Notes: generated by a model not told the origin, from the sequence alone. 64,000 nt of DNA from Ceratotherium simum simum (GCF_000283155.1 NW_004454178.1:23284937-23348936); one strand, 5' to 3'. Shown: positions 1 through 12,900, counted from the first letter of the stretch. Translations and numbers: made by a program.

Positions 1-1394
1 GAAAGTGGTCCTTTGTTCAGAGGCAGCCTCTGTGTGTCCACAGGACTGCAATTGTTCCCCGCCCTAGTACAGCCCCCCGAGACAGGTGGCCCCTTAGGTC
101 AGTGCCCTCGGAACTCCTGACTCCGTTTCACAAACACAGCAATTAAATGACATAATAGCAAACCTCAAATGGGCTCTTTTATGTCATATTTTGCAATAAA
201 TCTTCTGAAATTGGTCAGAGAAAACAATTGAATGTTTGCTTTATTTTCAAGAGTGGTGGTACCATGCCTTATGTTTTCTGAAGTTGTGTGGTGGTTAGAT
301 AATCAATGGCCAATTGCTTTTGGGGCTTCAGTGGATCCAAACCCAGGTCACTCGAGATGTGTGCCGGGCAGCGCGTGCTTAATGCTTATCCCTGGGCAGA
401 AAGAGTAAATACCTTAGACATCTTGCCGGTGGAGGTGGGCGTCAGTCAGCAACTTGTCACATCCGATTTGTGTGTTTTCTTTGAATTCCTAGCTGGGATT
501 TTTACTAAAAAGCCTCGATTTCCTTTTCAGCAAACCACACGTTTCACAGGTGAGTGGTGAAGTGTGGGACGATAGAGAAATCAGTTTACAAAGACACCAC
601 GCTCTTTCTCCTCTTGTAATGTGACGGTGTGGAGCATGGCGCCCTAACAGGTCTTGGTGCTGCCCAGAGGATGCGGGGCTGATGGTTATGACCTGTTGGC
701 ACCTGAAAGATGCAGTTCTGTAATTTTCAGTACACCTTCACCCGGGTTACCTCGTTTCTCCCCACAAAGCCTGTGGACCCAGAATGGACTGATTCCTTTC
801 TCTCCGGTTTACCTCCAGAAGCAGTTCATGGATCCTGGTGGAGCTCTACAGCTGAAAGAGCATTTTCGTCCGTTACGTTATTTCCTCCTTGCAGTTGGCT
901 GTTTGTTTCCGCCAGTGTTTCAAATTAAAATCATGCCCATGGTGTGCGAGCATCAGGTCTCTGAGGTGGCCATTGAAACCAAATAAAGCACCTTCCCACT
1001 CCACCCCCGGGGGTGATTGATTTGGTCCTTCTAAGGGGTAAGCTGATTCTTTGTGATCATTGCCGTGGAAGAAGGAAGGAATATTGCCACACACAGACAG
1101 CACAGACGGGACCGTGCTGGATTCTGAGCCTTTTCCTCCTCGGGAAAGAGCAACTCGAATCTTAATTAAAAATTTAATTCTGTGGCATACTGTTTTGGAT
1201 TTTCTCAGCACGAAGCTGACAAACAGCAGGTGCCCTTGAGCAAAAGAATAATTAATAGGTAGAAATTCTCAGATTATAGAGGCCCAAGGTAAAAAGGAGA
1301 CAGAAGTCAAGTCAGGAAGGGGAACAACTTTATTTAGGATCTGTCCACGTAGTCTGCCTTTGAGGTGTAGAGATAAAGCATCTCATTTATACTC

Positions 1395-1880
1395 ACTGGT
1401 GTTGGAATCATTCATTCGTTCATTTGGCCAGTGTTGTTGAGTCCACTTTGGACTGGGGGCAAGGCTGGGGTACAGAGAACCTGGAAACAGATGAGATGCG
1501 GTCCCTGCCCGTAGGGGATTGTCAGTGTTGGAGAGAGTCATACCCACATACTGAGGTTGGTAAAATAAAGAGATAAGTCACAAGCCAGGAGGGCACTTAA
1601 GGACGCCTTGAGGAGAGGTGCCAGGTTGAGGCTGTGGCATTCGGACGGCCTCTCAGGGGAGGTGACATCTGAACTGATTGCTGACCGATGAGCAGGAGTA
1701 GTATTTCGGGCAGTGATTGATGGGGAGAGGTCTAGGTGCCTGGAGATAGCAAGGCCTGTCAGGATGTGGTTTAGTAGCTGGAATCTGGAAGACAAAGCAA
1801 GGAGTGGGAAGCTGAGACATGAAAGGGCTATGACTGGTGAGGGGGGCAGGTTGGATTAAGGGTTTTAGAAAGGTCAAATT
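1395..1880 (-). repeat. L2-type LINE 3' relic, reverse orientation
   Basis: It begins with attcattcgttcat, followed by a tract reading 'gggtacagagaacctgg' and 'gtccctgcccgta'. This is the decayed reverse complement of the usual L2 3' end, and it continues with 'ggcctctcaggggaggtgacatc'. Similar LINE-like sequence extends with less certainty to about 3.4 kb. The family assignment is from memory. Confidence 0.5.
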
Positions 1881-1995
1881 TTAACTTACATCCCGCAATC
1901 TCATGCCAAATTTGTTCCCTCCTGTGTTTGTTCTTCTAGTTGTTGGCATCATCATCCATTTATCCACCAATGAATCTCCCTCATTCCCTCTCTTC

Positions 1996-2092
1996 TATCC
2001 ATCTATCCATCTATCCTTCCATCCCTCCCTCCCTCCCTCTATCCATCGCTCCATCCATTCTTCGCTCCATTCCTCTATCTATCTCTCCATCC
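1996..2092. repeat. Microsatellite, (ATCC/TCCC)n, imperfect
   Basis: About 97 bases of interrupted tetranucleotide units, tatccatc-type passing into ccctccct-type and back. The strand is almost free of G. The tract is probably length-polymorphic. Confidence 0.9.
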
Positions 2093-4360
2093 CACATTTA
2101 CCAGGCTCTTTGTTGGGGCTGAAAACAGTAATCAAAATAGGGATTCTGACTTGGTGTCCTTGCCAGAGTGCCCTATCCAGAAACATAGTTCTTGGTTTTC
2201 AAGGACCCGAGCATAGTGGGAGATAGAGCCAACAACATCCCAGTCACAGTGCAAGGTTTTTGGGTGTGCAGAGGAGAAGCAGGGAGACCATCCAAAACTC
2301 CCATCAGGTGAGGAAGGGAGGGGTGCCCAGGTGGAAGGAAGAGTGCGGAGTTTGTGTGCTAAGTTCACAGACCTACCACCAGGACTGTGCGCCCACAGCA
2401 ACGCCGTGTGTGAGGATTTGGAGGGAGAAGATTTGTTCTTTGTTCCTACACATTTGGGCTTTGGCCTGCAGGCAGTGAGAATCTTCCTAGGGTTGTGAAA
2501 TGAGGGAGTAGCATTTTCACAGTGGTAATTTTAAAGGATGTCTTTGATAGTCTCAGGGTGAAGAGGGGGAGCTTACAGGGGGAGATGAACTGACAGCTGC
2601 TTCCAAGATCCAGTGGACAACACAGCCTGTCTTGGTGTGACAGTGAGGATGTGATTGCTCAAAAGTGCAGGGGTTCCGTGACTTCTGGGCGGGGTGGGCA
2701 TTGGGGAAGGCTTCCAGGTTTCTGGTCTGAGAGGCTGGTGGGGATGTGGTCATAAAAGGATGATGAGCAGATTGGAGAGAGAATGGCAAGATTTGGCCAT
2801 GCTGGGGTTTGGGTAGCAGTGTGGATGGTGTCTGAGTGTGTACGAGGAACTTATGTCGTTCTCCTGGTGGGGGTGGGTAGGAACACCTGCCGTTGGCTGT
2901 TGGGGGTCTGGAGAATGAGGTTCTGGAATCAGCTTATTGAGTGTAGGTAGGATGTGGTGAGGCATACTTCGGGGTGTTAGGATCGAGGATCTAGAAGAAT
3001 CTAAGAGAATCTAGGAGATCGAGGGAAGGAGCCCACGTGGGCCGAACAGGGAATTCGAGGAGGAAGCCTGGGGCAGAAAGTTGGAAGAAAGAGAATCTTG
3101 GCTACAGCTTCTGGTGATGGGGCTGGGTTAGGGTCAGGAGCCAGAGAAAGGCTGGTGGTTTAGAAATGGAAGTTGTTGGTGACCTCAGGGGCAGCATCCT
3201 TGCAGCGATCAGGTGGAACTTCAGATTGTTAGGGTGGAGGCTGGAGGGGGGCCAGAGAGTAGGCCTGGGGGAGGCATAGCCTTGAGTCTGGCTCTGGTGG
3301 AAAGGGGGTGGTAGGCTCTTCATAGAAGGGGACCTATGTCCAGGGGCAGGTCTCTTGTTTTTCTTAAAGAATTGATTTGATCATGCTAAAGTGCGGATAG
3401 GAGAGTTCTAGAGGGGGGAGATTAAATACAGGAGGTTACAAATTAGCATACAGAAGGAGGTTGTTGATTAGCAGCTTCCCAGGGAAGGCAGAGGGGGAGC
3501 GAGATCCCGAGCACAGGTCAAGGGAAGGCTTCCTGAGGGACCTGCCCGCCTCTAGTCCAGGTATCCCGGCTGTGTTAACAGGGAAACTTTGTCTGAAGAA
3601 GGATCATGCAGCTGCCATTGCCTGCAGGTTACTGCTGTTTTCCTCGTCCATTTCAACCTGCTGTCTCTCACTTGCTAGAGCAGTGGCCGTCTCATCACCC
3701 TGACGCCTGACGGCCTTTTCTAACCCACTGTGAACACCTCTGCCCCCTTGACGTGGGCCCGCTCTGTCCTCTTTCTCATTCCTGCAACAGTCCCGTGTTC
3801 CAGAGATGCAGGCTTGCTCTCCTCCTCCCTGCCTTGCTTCGCCCCTCTAGTCTCTCCCCACATTGTTCTTTCCCCGTGTGGCTCTTTTCAAATAGTCTCA
3901 CCCGGCTCTGAAATTCTACCCCAAAGTCGTGATGGAATGCACCAGAATATCCCTCTTATCCCCGTATTACTCTGTACTGCCATTGTGTCCCCTGTAACCC
4001 GGTGCCTTGTGAGTATATTAAGGGTACACAGTGAATGTTGATGAGCTGACTCACCGCACACTTTCCTGATGTAACCACCACACATGGTGTCTGGAAGATG
4101 CCATCACCGGTGTGTGTTCGAACAGTGCTAATGTGCTCGTAGAGCTGTCAAGGCCCATGAGAACGTGAGCTGTCAATTGAAGGTGTTGGAATCCCTTTTA
4201 CTCCAGCAGAAGGGTTTAATGAGCCACTTTTTGGCCATCCAGCCCATGCTTGGTTGTGATTATGTTTAGGATTCCTGTACATTTTAACCTTTCTCTATTT
4301 GCAGATTGCCGAATCGAGTCATGTCATGATGCTTATCTATTGTCCGTTGCTCTCTTTCAG

Positions 4361-4448
4361 GGAATCGTGGGTAACCTGGCCAGTGGCAAGTCAGCGCTGG
4401 TGCACCGGTACCTGACCGGCACGTACGTCCAGGAGGAGTCTCCCGAAG
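4361..4448 (+). CDS. AGAP1: AGAP1 coding exon (P-loop of the GTPase-like domain)
   Basis: First of four AGAP1 exons here. AGAP1 is an Arf GTPase-activating protein of endosomes that binds AP-3 (family knowledge). The 88-bp exon reads [20 protein letters not shown], then TYVQEESPE plus one base. GNLASGKS fits the GxxxxGK[ST] P-loop; the TYVQEESPE stretch lies where switch I would be. The acceptor is a pyrimidine tract ending 'tctctttcag' at 4360; the donor is gaag|gtacgc. Phase is 0 in and 1 out, matching the exon at 29549. NLASGK, rather than NLSSGK, favours AGAP1 over AGAP3 from memory of the paralogues. The open frame continues upstream into intron, so an upstream ATG is not the start; the true start codon lies in an exon left of the window. 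Confidence 0.95.
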
Positions 4449-7400
4449 GTACGCTGTGTGGCAGGCAGTCTCAAGCTTCAGGGAATTTAGTTTTTTAAAC
4501 TTTTCTGTAGCGTATTCTAAATCATTCCTTTGATGTATCACATGTCAAGAAAGTAATAAAATACTAAGCAGTAAAAATCCTTAGGTATATAGTTAGGTAG
4601 TATTTTTAGCTAACTGGCTATATTCACTTTGGTGTTCGGAGCAATAGAGTAGAACCATGAAATGCTATTGAATTTATTTTTTATCTAATAGTTCTGTCCT
4701 TTCAAATGTTAATGCAGTAGTACTCCTTAAATATTGCTCAAATGTTTCTCTGATCTGGATATTGAGTTTATACATAATTTGTATGTATTGTTACTTAGTC
4801 ACAGATATGAGCTTTTCAGATTCCCACCACCATATTTTTGAGTATGTTTTTCCCCTTATATTGTATTCTAAACATTTAATAATCATTTTGCATGAGAATA
4901 AGATATTTCTTTTGCCATTGGGCATTTACTTCTTCAGTTAACATATCCATATTTTATTTTTTACGTTAAATGCAATTATGACAGTAATGATCAGAAACCA
5001 CTTAGCTCCTGTGTCCCCTAATCAAGATAGAGTTCACACGCAGTTTTCTAAGTTATATTTTCTCTCCATATAACCTTTTAAAATCCAACTCTGAGACACT
5101 GAATTTCTGGTTCCTTCTTTTTCTTACTGGCTGTTCCATTCTTTGCAGATATGGATGCAGGTAACTATACATTTTCTTCATGGCAGCGCTTGTCTTGTTT
5201 GAAGAGAGAGGAGAGACACAACTTGTACTGTAGTGTTCCCTTCCCTCCTCGTTCTGTGTCTCATCTGATTTTGTTTCATTTTATCCTTTTTTTTTAAGTT
5301 AAACATTTCACCCTGTTTTGTCCCTTAGGTGTGTTTTTAGCAGTAGTCCTGAATAGCTTCACATGTTTCTTGTAACACCTGTTCTAGTGTTTAACTCTTG
5401 TCCTGGATACCGTGCAACCATTCAGAAGGGTATGGAAGGTGCAGTTCTGTGGTGGTCTTTGCTTGGGGCTCTGCCATTATTTTGCAGAATTTTGCAATCA
5501 TATCATAAAAGCCTCGAGGTGGTCACATCAGGGAGAGGCCCACTTTTTTCATGATCCACATGGAGTTGACAATTTAGGAAGATTTGAGGTGAAGATGTGT
5601 GTGGGAATCAATGAAAAAAAGCATGGCTGTCCAATGAAAAATATATACAGATGCTAGAAGGCTGCATGATTTAGAGAGAGGTAAGGAAGGTGAGAACATT
5701 AGAAGTCTTTCTAACTTCTTCCTGGGCTCTGTTTTGTTTGATTCTTTGTGTCTGAGCATGGATTGTAGCCACAGTCATTTTGATTCCACCTTGAGAGTCC
5801 TTGAGAGCTTTTTTCTTGGGTTTTCTACTGCTTCCTTGGGGCTAGCTATTGTGTACGTTAGTGATAACAGCTGCCGGGGGACTGGTTAACCTGGCCACAG
5901 GTGAAATGATCATCTTCAAGTAAATCTGCCTGCCGCCCCTCGAACGCTCCTGACGTTACTCAGGGGTCCCTGAAGTTCTGTGGTCTGGGCCCCTGGGGTG
6001 ATAGTGATGCTCTGGCTTCTCTGGTATTTGGTCCAGTGTCTGGTGTGGTTAGAGCCAGGGTCACTGGCTGTCTTGCTCACGGATGCCTTTCCCTTCCCCG
6101 TGCAGTGGTATTTTGTCATTATTGTGGCTTTTGCTGTGTTCTGTTTGGTTGTTCACAGTTGGTTCCATCAAATTTTGGTCTGAGTGTGATTTCTTTGCTG
6201 TATTTTGATTAGCACGAAGGCATTTCTCTTGAATGTTTGTACTTCAAAAGTAAAAATCGTACCCAGTGGGGGGGACCTAAACCGTCATCTCTAATAGTCC
6301 CACTTCGTCGATTTTTCAAGGAACACATTTTATTATACTGAAATTTTGTGGTATCACATGCAATTTTAAAAATATGCTATTTTAAAGGGTAGAAAAGCAT
6401 GTGCGACTACAGGAAAGGCCATCCCTTCATCTGCAAAGTGGGAATATCTCATCCTCTCCATGGGGCCCATGCCCAAGGCGTCCGGGATCAGGGGAGAGAT
6501 TGTCCGTGATCTTTTCCCTCCCCCTTCAGGAGCTCCCCAGGCCACCCAGCCGCCTGACCTCCCACTGATTGAGTCCAGGTCAAGGGGATTGTTCTGCAGG
6601 GGCTCTGGGAGCTTAGAGCAGAACCACACCCAGGTGCCCCCCAGTGGAGGTGCATCAGGGCCTCTGGGTGCTGAAGAATTGTGAAGACAGATGCCACCTT
6701 GTGCCTGGAAGACCCTGAACCCTGGCAAATCCATTTCTCAGAGGCCAGCAACCTGTGCCTGTCTGGAACTGGGCAGGTGGCCTCATTTTTGCCTGTCTTA
6801 GCGAGGTCAGGGAACCGACTCCCACATTCTGTCCACGTGCCTGGGCGAGTCTCACGTGGCAGCAGGAGGGAACCGTGATTGGTTGTTTCTGAAAGGAAAC
6901 GAATGAGAAAAGGCTTGATTTCTTGCCGTCTTGCCATACTGAAGTTCTTTCTCACAGTCAAGTAGCCTCTAGCTGGAAAGTGATTTCAGTTCTTGTCGAA
7001 TGTGTTAACGTCAATCAATTACCCGTGCTCGCTTCATTGAGATGCTTTACGTATAGAATGTTCTGGAGCTGGAATGTACTGTGTCATCTCCCCGGTTTAT
7101 GGAGAGCATCAGAGTGATGGGGATCCTCTCTGGGGTGTGCAGGAGGTAGAGGAAGCCGATTATAGCTTAGCCCCACCTGTGACCACTTTGCAGACAAAGG
7201 GTCAGGTGAGACCACAGCTGATGGTGGGCGTCATGGGCTCCAGGCCGAGGGGATTGGACTTAGAGCGAGCTGTGAGACATTTCCATTTCTTGCTGTTATT
7301 ACTACCTTCTAATTTATTCTCCTCTCTTATAACTGCTAGCGTGATCACTTGCCTTCTGGCCACACGTGGGCAGCAAGGTTAAATGAAAGGCATGTTGCTC

Positions 7401-7938
7401 CTGGCGTGGCTGTGTGATCTGCCTGTCCAGAGAGAGCTCATTGGAGCTCTCTGCACTCCTCATGTCTGCACATGGTGGTTCTTTTGATTTAATTAATGCA
7501 TAAATATCCTTTAACATTATTGTGACCTGTGGCAGGGATCTTTAGATTGCTGGGAGGGTTGAGGTGTAAGGGCCTTCCTGTTTTCAGAAGAGAGTTCTCT
7601 CTCGGTATTAAGCTCTTTGGTGCAGGATGTTCTCCAGACCTTTGCTGGAGTGCACTTTCCATCAGATCGATTTTAGCTGGATCTCAGAGGATAACATCTG
7701 TTGTGTTTTAATTGTGTGATACGTTTTGGTTCATATTTTATTCTTGTAGCAAAGAGAGCTGACTCACACAATTTAGATATTTTTAAAGATGCAATTTAAA
7801 TGAGGGGTGGATTTAAATATGGTGTATGTTTTCTAATTAGTGAATTAACAATGCAAAAGTGGGTAACTCAGTAGGGAGCTTGTGATTCTATGAAAGTAAT
7901 CCAAGAAGTAAAATGTTTATACGGGCAAATAGCCTTTT

Positions 7939-8180
7939 TTTTTTGGTGAGTAAGAATGGCCCTGAGATAATATTTGTAGCCAGTCCTCCTCTTTTTGCTT
8001 GAGGAAGATTATCCCTGAGCTAACATCTGTGCCCATCTTCCTCTATTTTGTATGTGGGTCACCACCACAGCATGGCTTGGTGAGTGATGTAAGTCTGTGC
8101 CTGGGATCCAAACCCACAAACCCTGGACTGCCAAAGTGGAGTGCACTGAACTTGACCGCTACGCCATCGGGCTGGCCCCC
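7939..8180 (-). mobile_element. ERE-type tRNA-derived SINE (minus orientation)
   Basis: The element has a T-rich end on the left and the tRNA-like head, ending gggctggccccc, on the right. A 12-bp target-site duplication, aaatagcctttt, lies at 7927-7938 and again at 8181-8192. Two copies of the tail module (…ccctgaga/ctaa…ttgtagc/ctgtgcc…) are visible. The copy is moderately diverged. Confidence 0.92.
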
Positions 8181-8221
8181 AAATAGCCTTTTAATGTGTG
8201 TGAAATATGTGTATATGTATC

Positions 8222-8662
8222 TGCGTCTTAGGGCTGCCGTAACAAATTACTACAAACTGGGTGGCTTAAAACAGCAGAAATTTATTCTCACAGTTCTGGA
8301 GGCCAGAAATCTGAGACCAAGGTGTTGGTTCCTGCTGGAGGCTCTGAAGGAGAATCTGTTCCGTGTCTGTCCTTGCTGCTGGTAGTTACTGACAACCCTT
8401 GGCGTTCCCTGGCTTGTAGATGCATCACTCCGCTCTCTGCCTCCATCATCACCTGGCCGCCTCCCTGTGTCTGTGTCTCTGTGTCCAGATTTGTCCTCTT
8501 GTCATGAGGACACCAGTCACTGAATTTAGGGCCCATGCTACTCCAGTGTGACCTCATCTTGATCACATCTGCAAAGACCCTGTTTCCAAATAAGGTCACA
8601 GCACAGGTGTGGGGGTTGAGGCTTGAGCATATCTTTTATGGGGCAGAACTCAACCCACAACA
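8222..8662 (-). mobile_element. ERVL-MaLR (MLT1/MST-type) solo LTR, minus orientation
   Basis: The sequence 'gctgccgtaacaaattac', then 'ggtggcttaaaacagcag' and 'cacagttctggaggccag', is the reverse complement of the conserved 3' part of MaLR LTRs. The right end, 'caacccacaaca', reversed gives a TGTTGTGGG start. No internal viral coding sequence is attached. The LTR abuts the SINE at 7939-8180. The exact subfamily is not resolved. Confidence 0.75.
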
Positions 8663-8839
8663 GAATGTACGTTCTACACATATGCTGATTAAACAGAAGC
8701 TGCCCCTGTTACTTCTTGGTGACGAGAGGAACGATTAGCTTCCCCAGACCTTACTGGCGAAGCTCACTGCTGGTTTGTTGTAGAACTTCACAAAGATTGG
8801 ATTAGCTTACATGTGACCTTCACACCTCTGATGGGAATT

Positions 8840-9005
8840 TCACAGCTGTCATTCACTTTCAATGAAGAGAATCAGATGAAAATCACTCCTTTGCCATTAG
8901 TGCCCTATTAATGGCTGCTAATTAGAATTGTGAATGACGTTCAGGCCTGTAATTTGAGTTTCCTCCTCCTGTGTTTATCTGCTTAATATTCACTGTGCAC
9001 CGTGT
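8840..9005. promoter_or_regulatory. Candidate conserved enhancer: homeodomain-site cluster
   Basis: Three closely spaced TAAT/ATTA cores are present: ccattag at 8894, ctattaatgg at 8905 and gctaattag at 8917. They are followed by a CRE/AP-1-like tgaatgacgtt at about 8931. The block is not repeat-like and has the look of a developmental enhancer. Conservation cannot be tested here. Confidence 0.35.
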
Positions 9006-10673
9006 CTTCCCTGCCACAGACCCCATGTGACTGCCACAGTTTTTAACACTCTTGCTTCAAAATGAAAAAAAAAGAAAGAAAAAGGAAAGAAAATGAGGCC
9101 GTCCAGCATAATCTGGGAATTTGATAGAAAACATGGACCTGCCCTGAGACACTTTACTCAAGGCGGGAGATTGTGGTATCCTTGAGAGATTTTTGAGCTT
9201 CAGAACAGAGTCATTGCTCCAAGACCTTGTCCCCACGACATCTCTCTGTGTGAATCCTCTTCTCCTTCATGCCGTGGGCGGTGGGCCCTGCTTAGCTGTG
9301 CAGAGCAGCTCCTGTGGAAGGACCCGGAGCCCAGAAAAGCGAAAACCTGGCAGCTGCTTTCCTGTTGGTGGTGTATCTGAATTTGGGGGAAGGGGCCACT
9401 AGCTCTCTAAAATGGGACTAAACCGTCTCGTGGGCTGAGTGGAAGATAATAAGGTTGGTAGAGACAAACTTAACATGCGCCATAGACCTTCCTTTCTGGG
9501 GTTGTAAAATTAACTATTCTTGGCTAATTTTTCAAGGAACTATAGGCTGCTAAATGGGGTGAAGAGTGCCAGGATGAAGTCATGTTGTCTGAAATCCTTC
9601 TTTTGTTCCGAATCTGGAATAATTCCTCATCCAGATGTGAAAGCTGTGAAAGGAGGGCAGAGCCCTGCCCACCGCTGAAGCCCAACAGCTGCCCGGCGGG
9701 GAGGGAGTGAGGGTCAGCGGGGTCGTCGCCTGCTGCAGCGACACGAAGGAACCTGAGCCAGGTGTGACCTAGGAGCAGTGGGTTCTGTCATTCCCGCGTC
9801 CTCGTGAGCTTGATTCCTCAGGGACTCGCATTCTTTCAGTGCACGAATCTTCAGCTTCTTGTAGGCTCTTCACCAACTCACATTTTTGGGCAAAACGCTC
9901 CAAAGCAGCCCCAACTCTGTCTAGACCGGCAGCCAGCTGGTTCCTGGCCAAGAGCCTGGGGATGGGGGACGTGCCAGCGTGAGGGCTTCGATGATACCGC
10001 CCCTCACCTCCAGGAGGGTGACGCCCTCATCTCAGCGGTGACGGGCAGTCCCCGTGTCTGTGCTCTCCCGTTCTTCCCCGCAGTGACCACACATGTGTGG
10101 CAGCAACCTGGAGCCTCCTACAGCTGATTCCCTACTCTCGCTTCCCCAAAACGGAAAATACTGACTTGTAACTTGGAAATTTGGCCCCACGCTGTTCATT
10201 TTACAAGTATAACAGACTGAGAGTGTGAAGAGAACAGGCAGAGATTTAAAGGCAGATTTTCTATCAGGGACTTATTGGAGTAGAGGGAGGGGGAGCTGGC
10301 GTCCTTTCCAAATGGGAGGATAATGGGAGTTTCCCCCACATGAAGAGAAGAGTCTGAAACAGATAAGGGAGATAGAAGAAACCTGAATGTCCTGCTAATT
10401 AGGAAAAGTTTTAGGAGAAAATGTTAGATACTGAGAGTAATTATAACTACTAGGTAAGGAAGAGTTTAGAATGTTATAGAAAATGGGTGAAATGATAAGG
10501 CAGTTCATACAACTCAAGAAATGAGATTTTCTGAGTATAAGTAATAGGAAATTCTGAATGTGTGTTTGTTTTGTATCTGGGTACTAGGACAGTACAGTGG
10601 GCTTGTCCCATCTTCCAGATCTCCAAGAGGAGCCTAGAGCTTGTCTGTTTTGTTCATCTGGTTTACATCGGAT

Positions 10674-11193
10674 GTGCAGGCACACTCAGAGATATTGTGG
10701 GTTCAGTTCCAGACTACTGCAATAAAATGAGACAATAATTTTTTGGTTTTGCAGTACATATAGAAGTTATGTTTAGATTAAACTGGAGTCTATTAAGGTA
10801 TACTGGAGTCTATTAAGGGTGTGTTGTGTCTAAAAAACAACATACATACCGTAATTAAAAAATACTTGGGGCCAGCCCTGTGGCCTGCTGGTTGAGTTTG
10901 GCATGTTCCACTTTGGCTGTCTGGGTTCGGTTCCCAGGTGCAGACCTACACCACTTGTCGGCAGCTATGTTGTGGTGGCGACCCACATACAAAATAGAGG
11001 AAGACTGGCACAGATGTTAGCTCAGGGCGAATCTTCCTCAACAACAACAAAAATACTTTGTTGCTAAACAATGCTAACCATCATCTTAGCCTTCATCGAG
11101 TGGTAATCTTTTGGCTAGTGGAGGGTTTCATCAAAAACATCGTATCTGCGAAGCACAATAAAGCGAAGTGCAGTAGAATGAGGTATGGCTGTA
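10674..11193 (+). mobile_element. Tigger-type DNA transposon relic, interrupted by a SINE
   Basis: The left end, 'agatattgtgggttcagttc' followed by cagactactgcaataaaatga, and the right end, 'cgaagcacaataaagcga' followed by aggtatggctgta, are Tigger1-like terminal sequences in inverted arrangement. Internal matches include 'gaagttatgtttagattaaa' and 'tgctaaccatcatctt'. Most of the transposase region is missing, as in short nonautonomous copies. The SINE at 10869-11050 splits it. Confidence 0.7.
10869..11050 (+). mobile_element. ERE-type SINE nested inside the Tigger relic
   Basis: The element starts ggggccagccctgtggcc and has a B-box-like gggttcggttccc. It ends with the tail module 'gatgttagctcagggcgaat' and a caacaacaac run. 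Flanking aaaaatactt copies suggest a target-site duplication of about 9-11 bp within Tigger sequence. The insertion therefore postdates the transposon. Confidence 0.88.
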
Positions 11194-11587
11194 CAGACTT
11201 AGATAAAGACTTGGAGGTTTCCTAGGAAGGAATGAACTGGATCGCATTCTGGGGGAAAGACTTATAAATGTGTAGCATTGTCTTCAATGATTGAGGTTTA
11301 AAATATGGTGTGGAAGTGTTGAATGATTTAAGGTGTGAGCAGGGCAAAGACAAAAGGGAAGCACAGTGGTACCGGGGAGCTGGAGCATCTTGCCAAGAGG
11401 CTTGGGAGAACCTGGGGTGTAGGATCTCAGGGCTGGAGGGAGTGCCTCCCCCACACTGCTGCCCAGACCCCATCCCGCTTAGACTCTTGAGGGTCCCCAG
11501 GGATAGTGGCTGCACTCCTTCTAGAAACTCTGAGCCTCTGTATCAGGCTCTCACTTACCTGTGGCCATTGAAACGTAACCCCGTTCC

Positions 11588-11755
11588 AGCCTGTGTCAGT
11601 GACATACCATCATGTGACCTTGGGTAAGTTACCCATCCTCCTGAATTTCAACTTATTTTTCTCTGCTTCACAGTGGTTGTCGGGACTAAATAAGAGGGTG
11701 AATATGTGTAGCAGACTGCTTTAGCCCCTGGCAAAGAGCAGGAGTTCAGTGAGTC
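11588..11755 (+). repeat. MIR SINE relic
   Basis: 'catgtgaccttgggtaagtt' followed by a pyrimidine-rich segment, 'ctgcttcacagtggttg', 'gggactaaataagagg' and 'cccctggcaaagagcagg' follow the order of the MIR core and 3' end in the plus orientation. Confidence 0.65.
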
Positions 11756-12699
11756 ATGCCTTTTAAAGATGGCCCCTTCATCTTCCTGCTCCACATGGTC
11801 AGCCAGCCCCCTCAGCTGTTCTGAAAGGTGTGACTTCAGGTCCTCGTGTCCTGGTCACTCTGCTCTGACCATGTTCCAGGGGTTCTCTTCCTTGATCAAG
11901 CCCAGGCCAGACTACCATATGCCTGAGGGACTATCTTCCCTCATCAACGCGGTTATTCTGACAGCTCTGAGTAAAGCCTGGGTCATCAAAAGTAGAGCCC
12001 CATACGTGTCGCCTAGGACCTGATCATGTAATTTGGAAACTAGAGAAATGAATAGAATTTAAAGTGGGCTGACCACCCCTCTCAGGTTTTTCTAGGTTGG
12101 GGCTGAGTTGTGAGGTCTTTCTCACACATGGGCATGGGGTGCGTTATGGACTGTGGTGCAGTGTCAGGAGGGTCTCAGGTTGGACGTAGGCTCAGTGCAC
12201 GGTGACACTTATGATGGGCGAGTCAGCAGCCATCTTTGCCTTCTCATTTCCAGTGTCCTGGTATGCTCCCCTGAGGTTGAATGGTCCTGTGCTATGGCCT
12301 TGCTCTGCCCCTTCCTAGCTGCCAATGTCACACGCTGGCAGAGAGTTCTGGTGTCACTTCCTCTGGCAGCGAGGGCCTGCTGGCTGTAAGGTCACTGCAG
12401 GCTGGCTGCCCCTCTGTTAGTCTTTCTGTTCCCTTCAGGACTCGGCTTGGAATTGTTTTCCAACAGATGTGTCTATAGTCAGGGCAGTAAATGCGTTCTC
12501 AGGAGCATGTGTATTTTCAGTATTTTTTTTTTTTAGTGAATGTTTACTTAGTTTCTTAGAAACAAACCATGTGGTAAACACCCAGCCTTAATCTCTGGGA
12601 CACATGAAATGTATTTAAGCTGTCAGCTCCAAAAACCCTTTCCAAATCAAATAAACTTAAAAAAAATTTTGTCAGCTACCACTGCTCAACAGATGTTAG

Positions 12700-12900
12700 G
12701 GCTTATTTCTGAACACGTTCTTGGGTGCTGTTTAATGTTGCAATGAAAAAAATCTGTAAACGCTAATAAAATTTGAGTAGTTTTGAAATCTAGCCATTTA
12801 AATTTTTCAACATAATTTTACTGTGTTACTTCCAACCAAGCAGTCATAATTACATGATAATTTTTGAATGAGGAATATCTGTAAACCTTAAGACTACAAG
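12700..12900. other. AT-rich segment, possible conserved noncoding element
   Basis: A non-repetitive AT-rich block with several homeodomain/POU-like cores (cgctaataaaa, 'gcagtcataattacatgata'). I see no open frame or known repeat in it. Weak support only. Confidence 0.2.

Larger units (their letters stand above)
1..4360 (+). other. AGAP1: AGAP1 intron, 3' part (upstream of the first exon in the window)
   Basis: No coding exon is recognisable here. The segment holds an L2-like relic (from about 1.4 kb), a CCAT/CTCC microsatellite (about 2.0 kb) and further old LINE-like sequence up to about 4.0 kb. In 1-1390 I see no repeat or regulatory structure I can name. Short open frames on both strands lack splice or codon support. 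Confidence 0.85.

Noticed and set aside
1940..2226. Ser/Pro/Ile/His-rich open frames
   Set aside because: They are translated from the CCAT/CTCC microsatellite.
6488..6961. 157-codon open frame on the minus strand, the longest in the window
   Set aside because: There is no recognisable domain, no splice or promoter context, and overlapping frames are open on both strands in the same GC-rich intronic stretch.
10087..10100. Palindrome ccacacatgtgtgg
   Set aside because: A low-complexity CA/TG word, likely chance.
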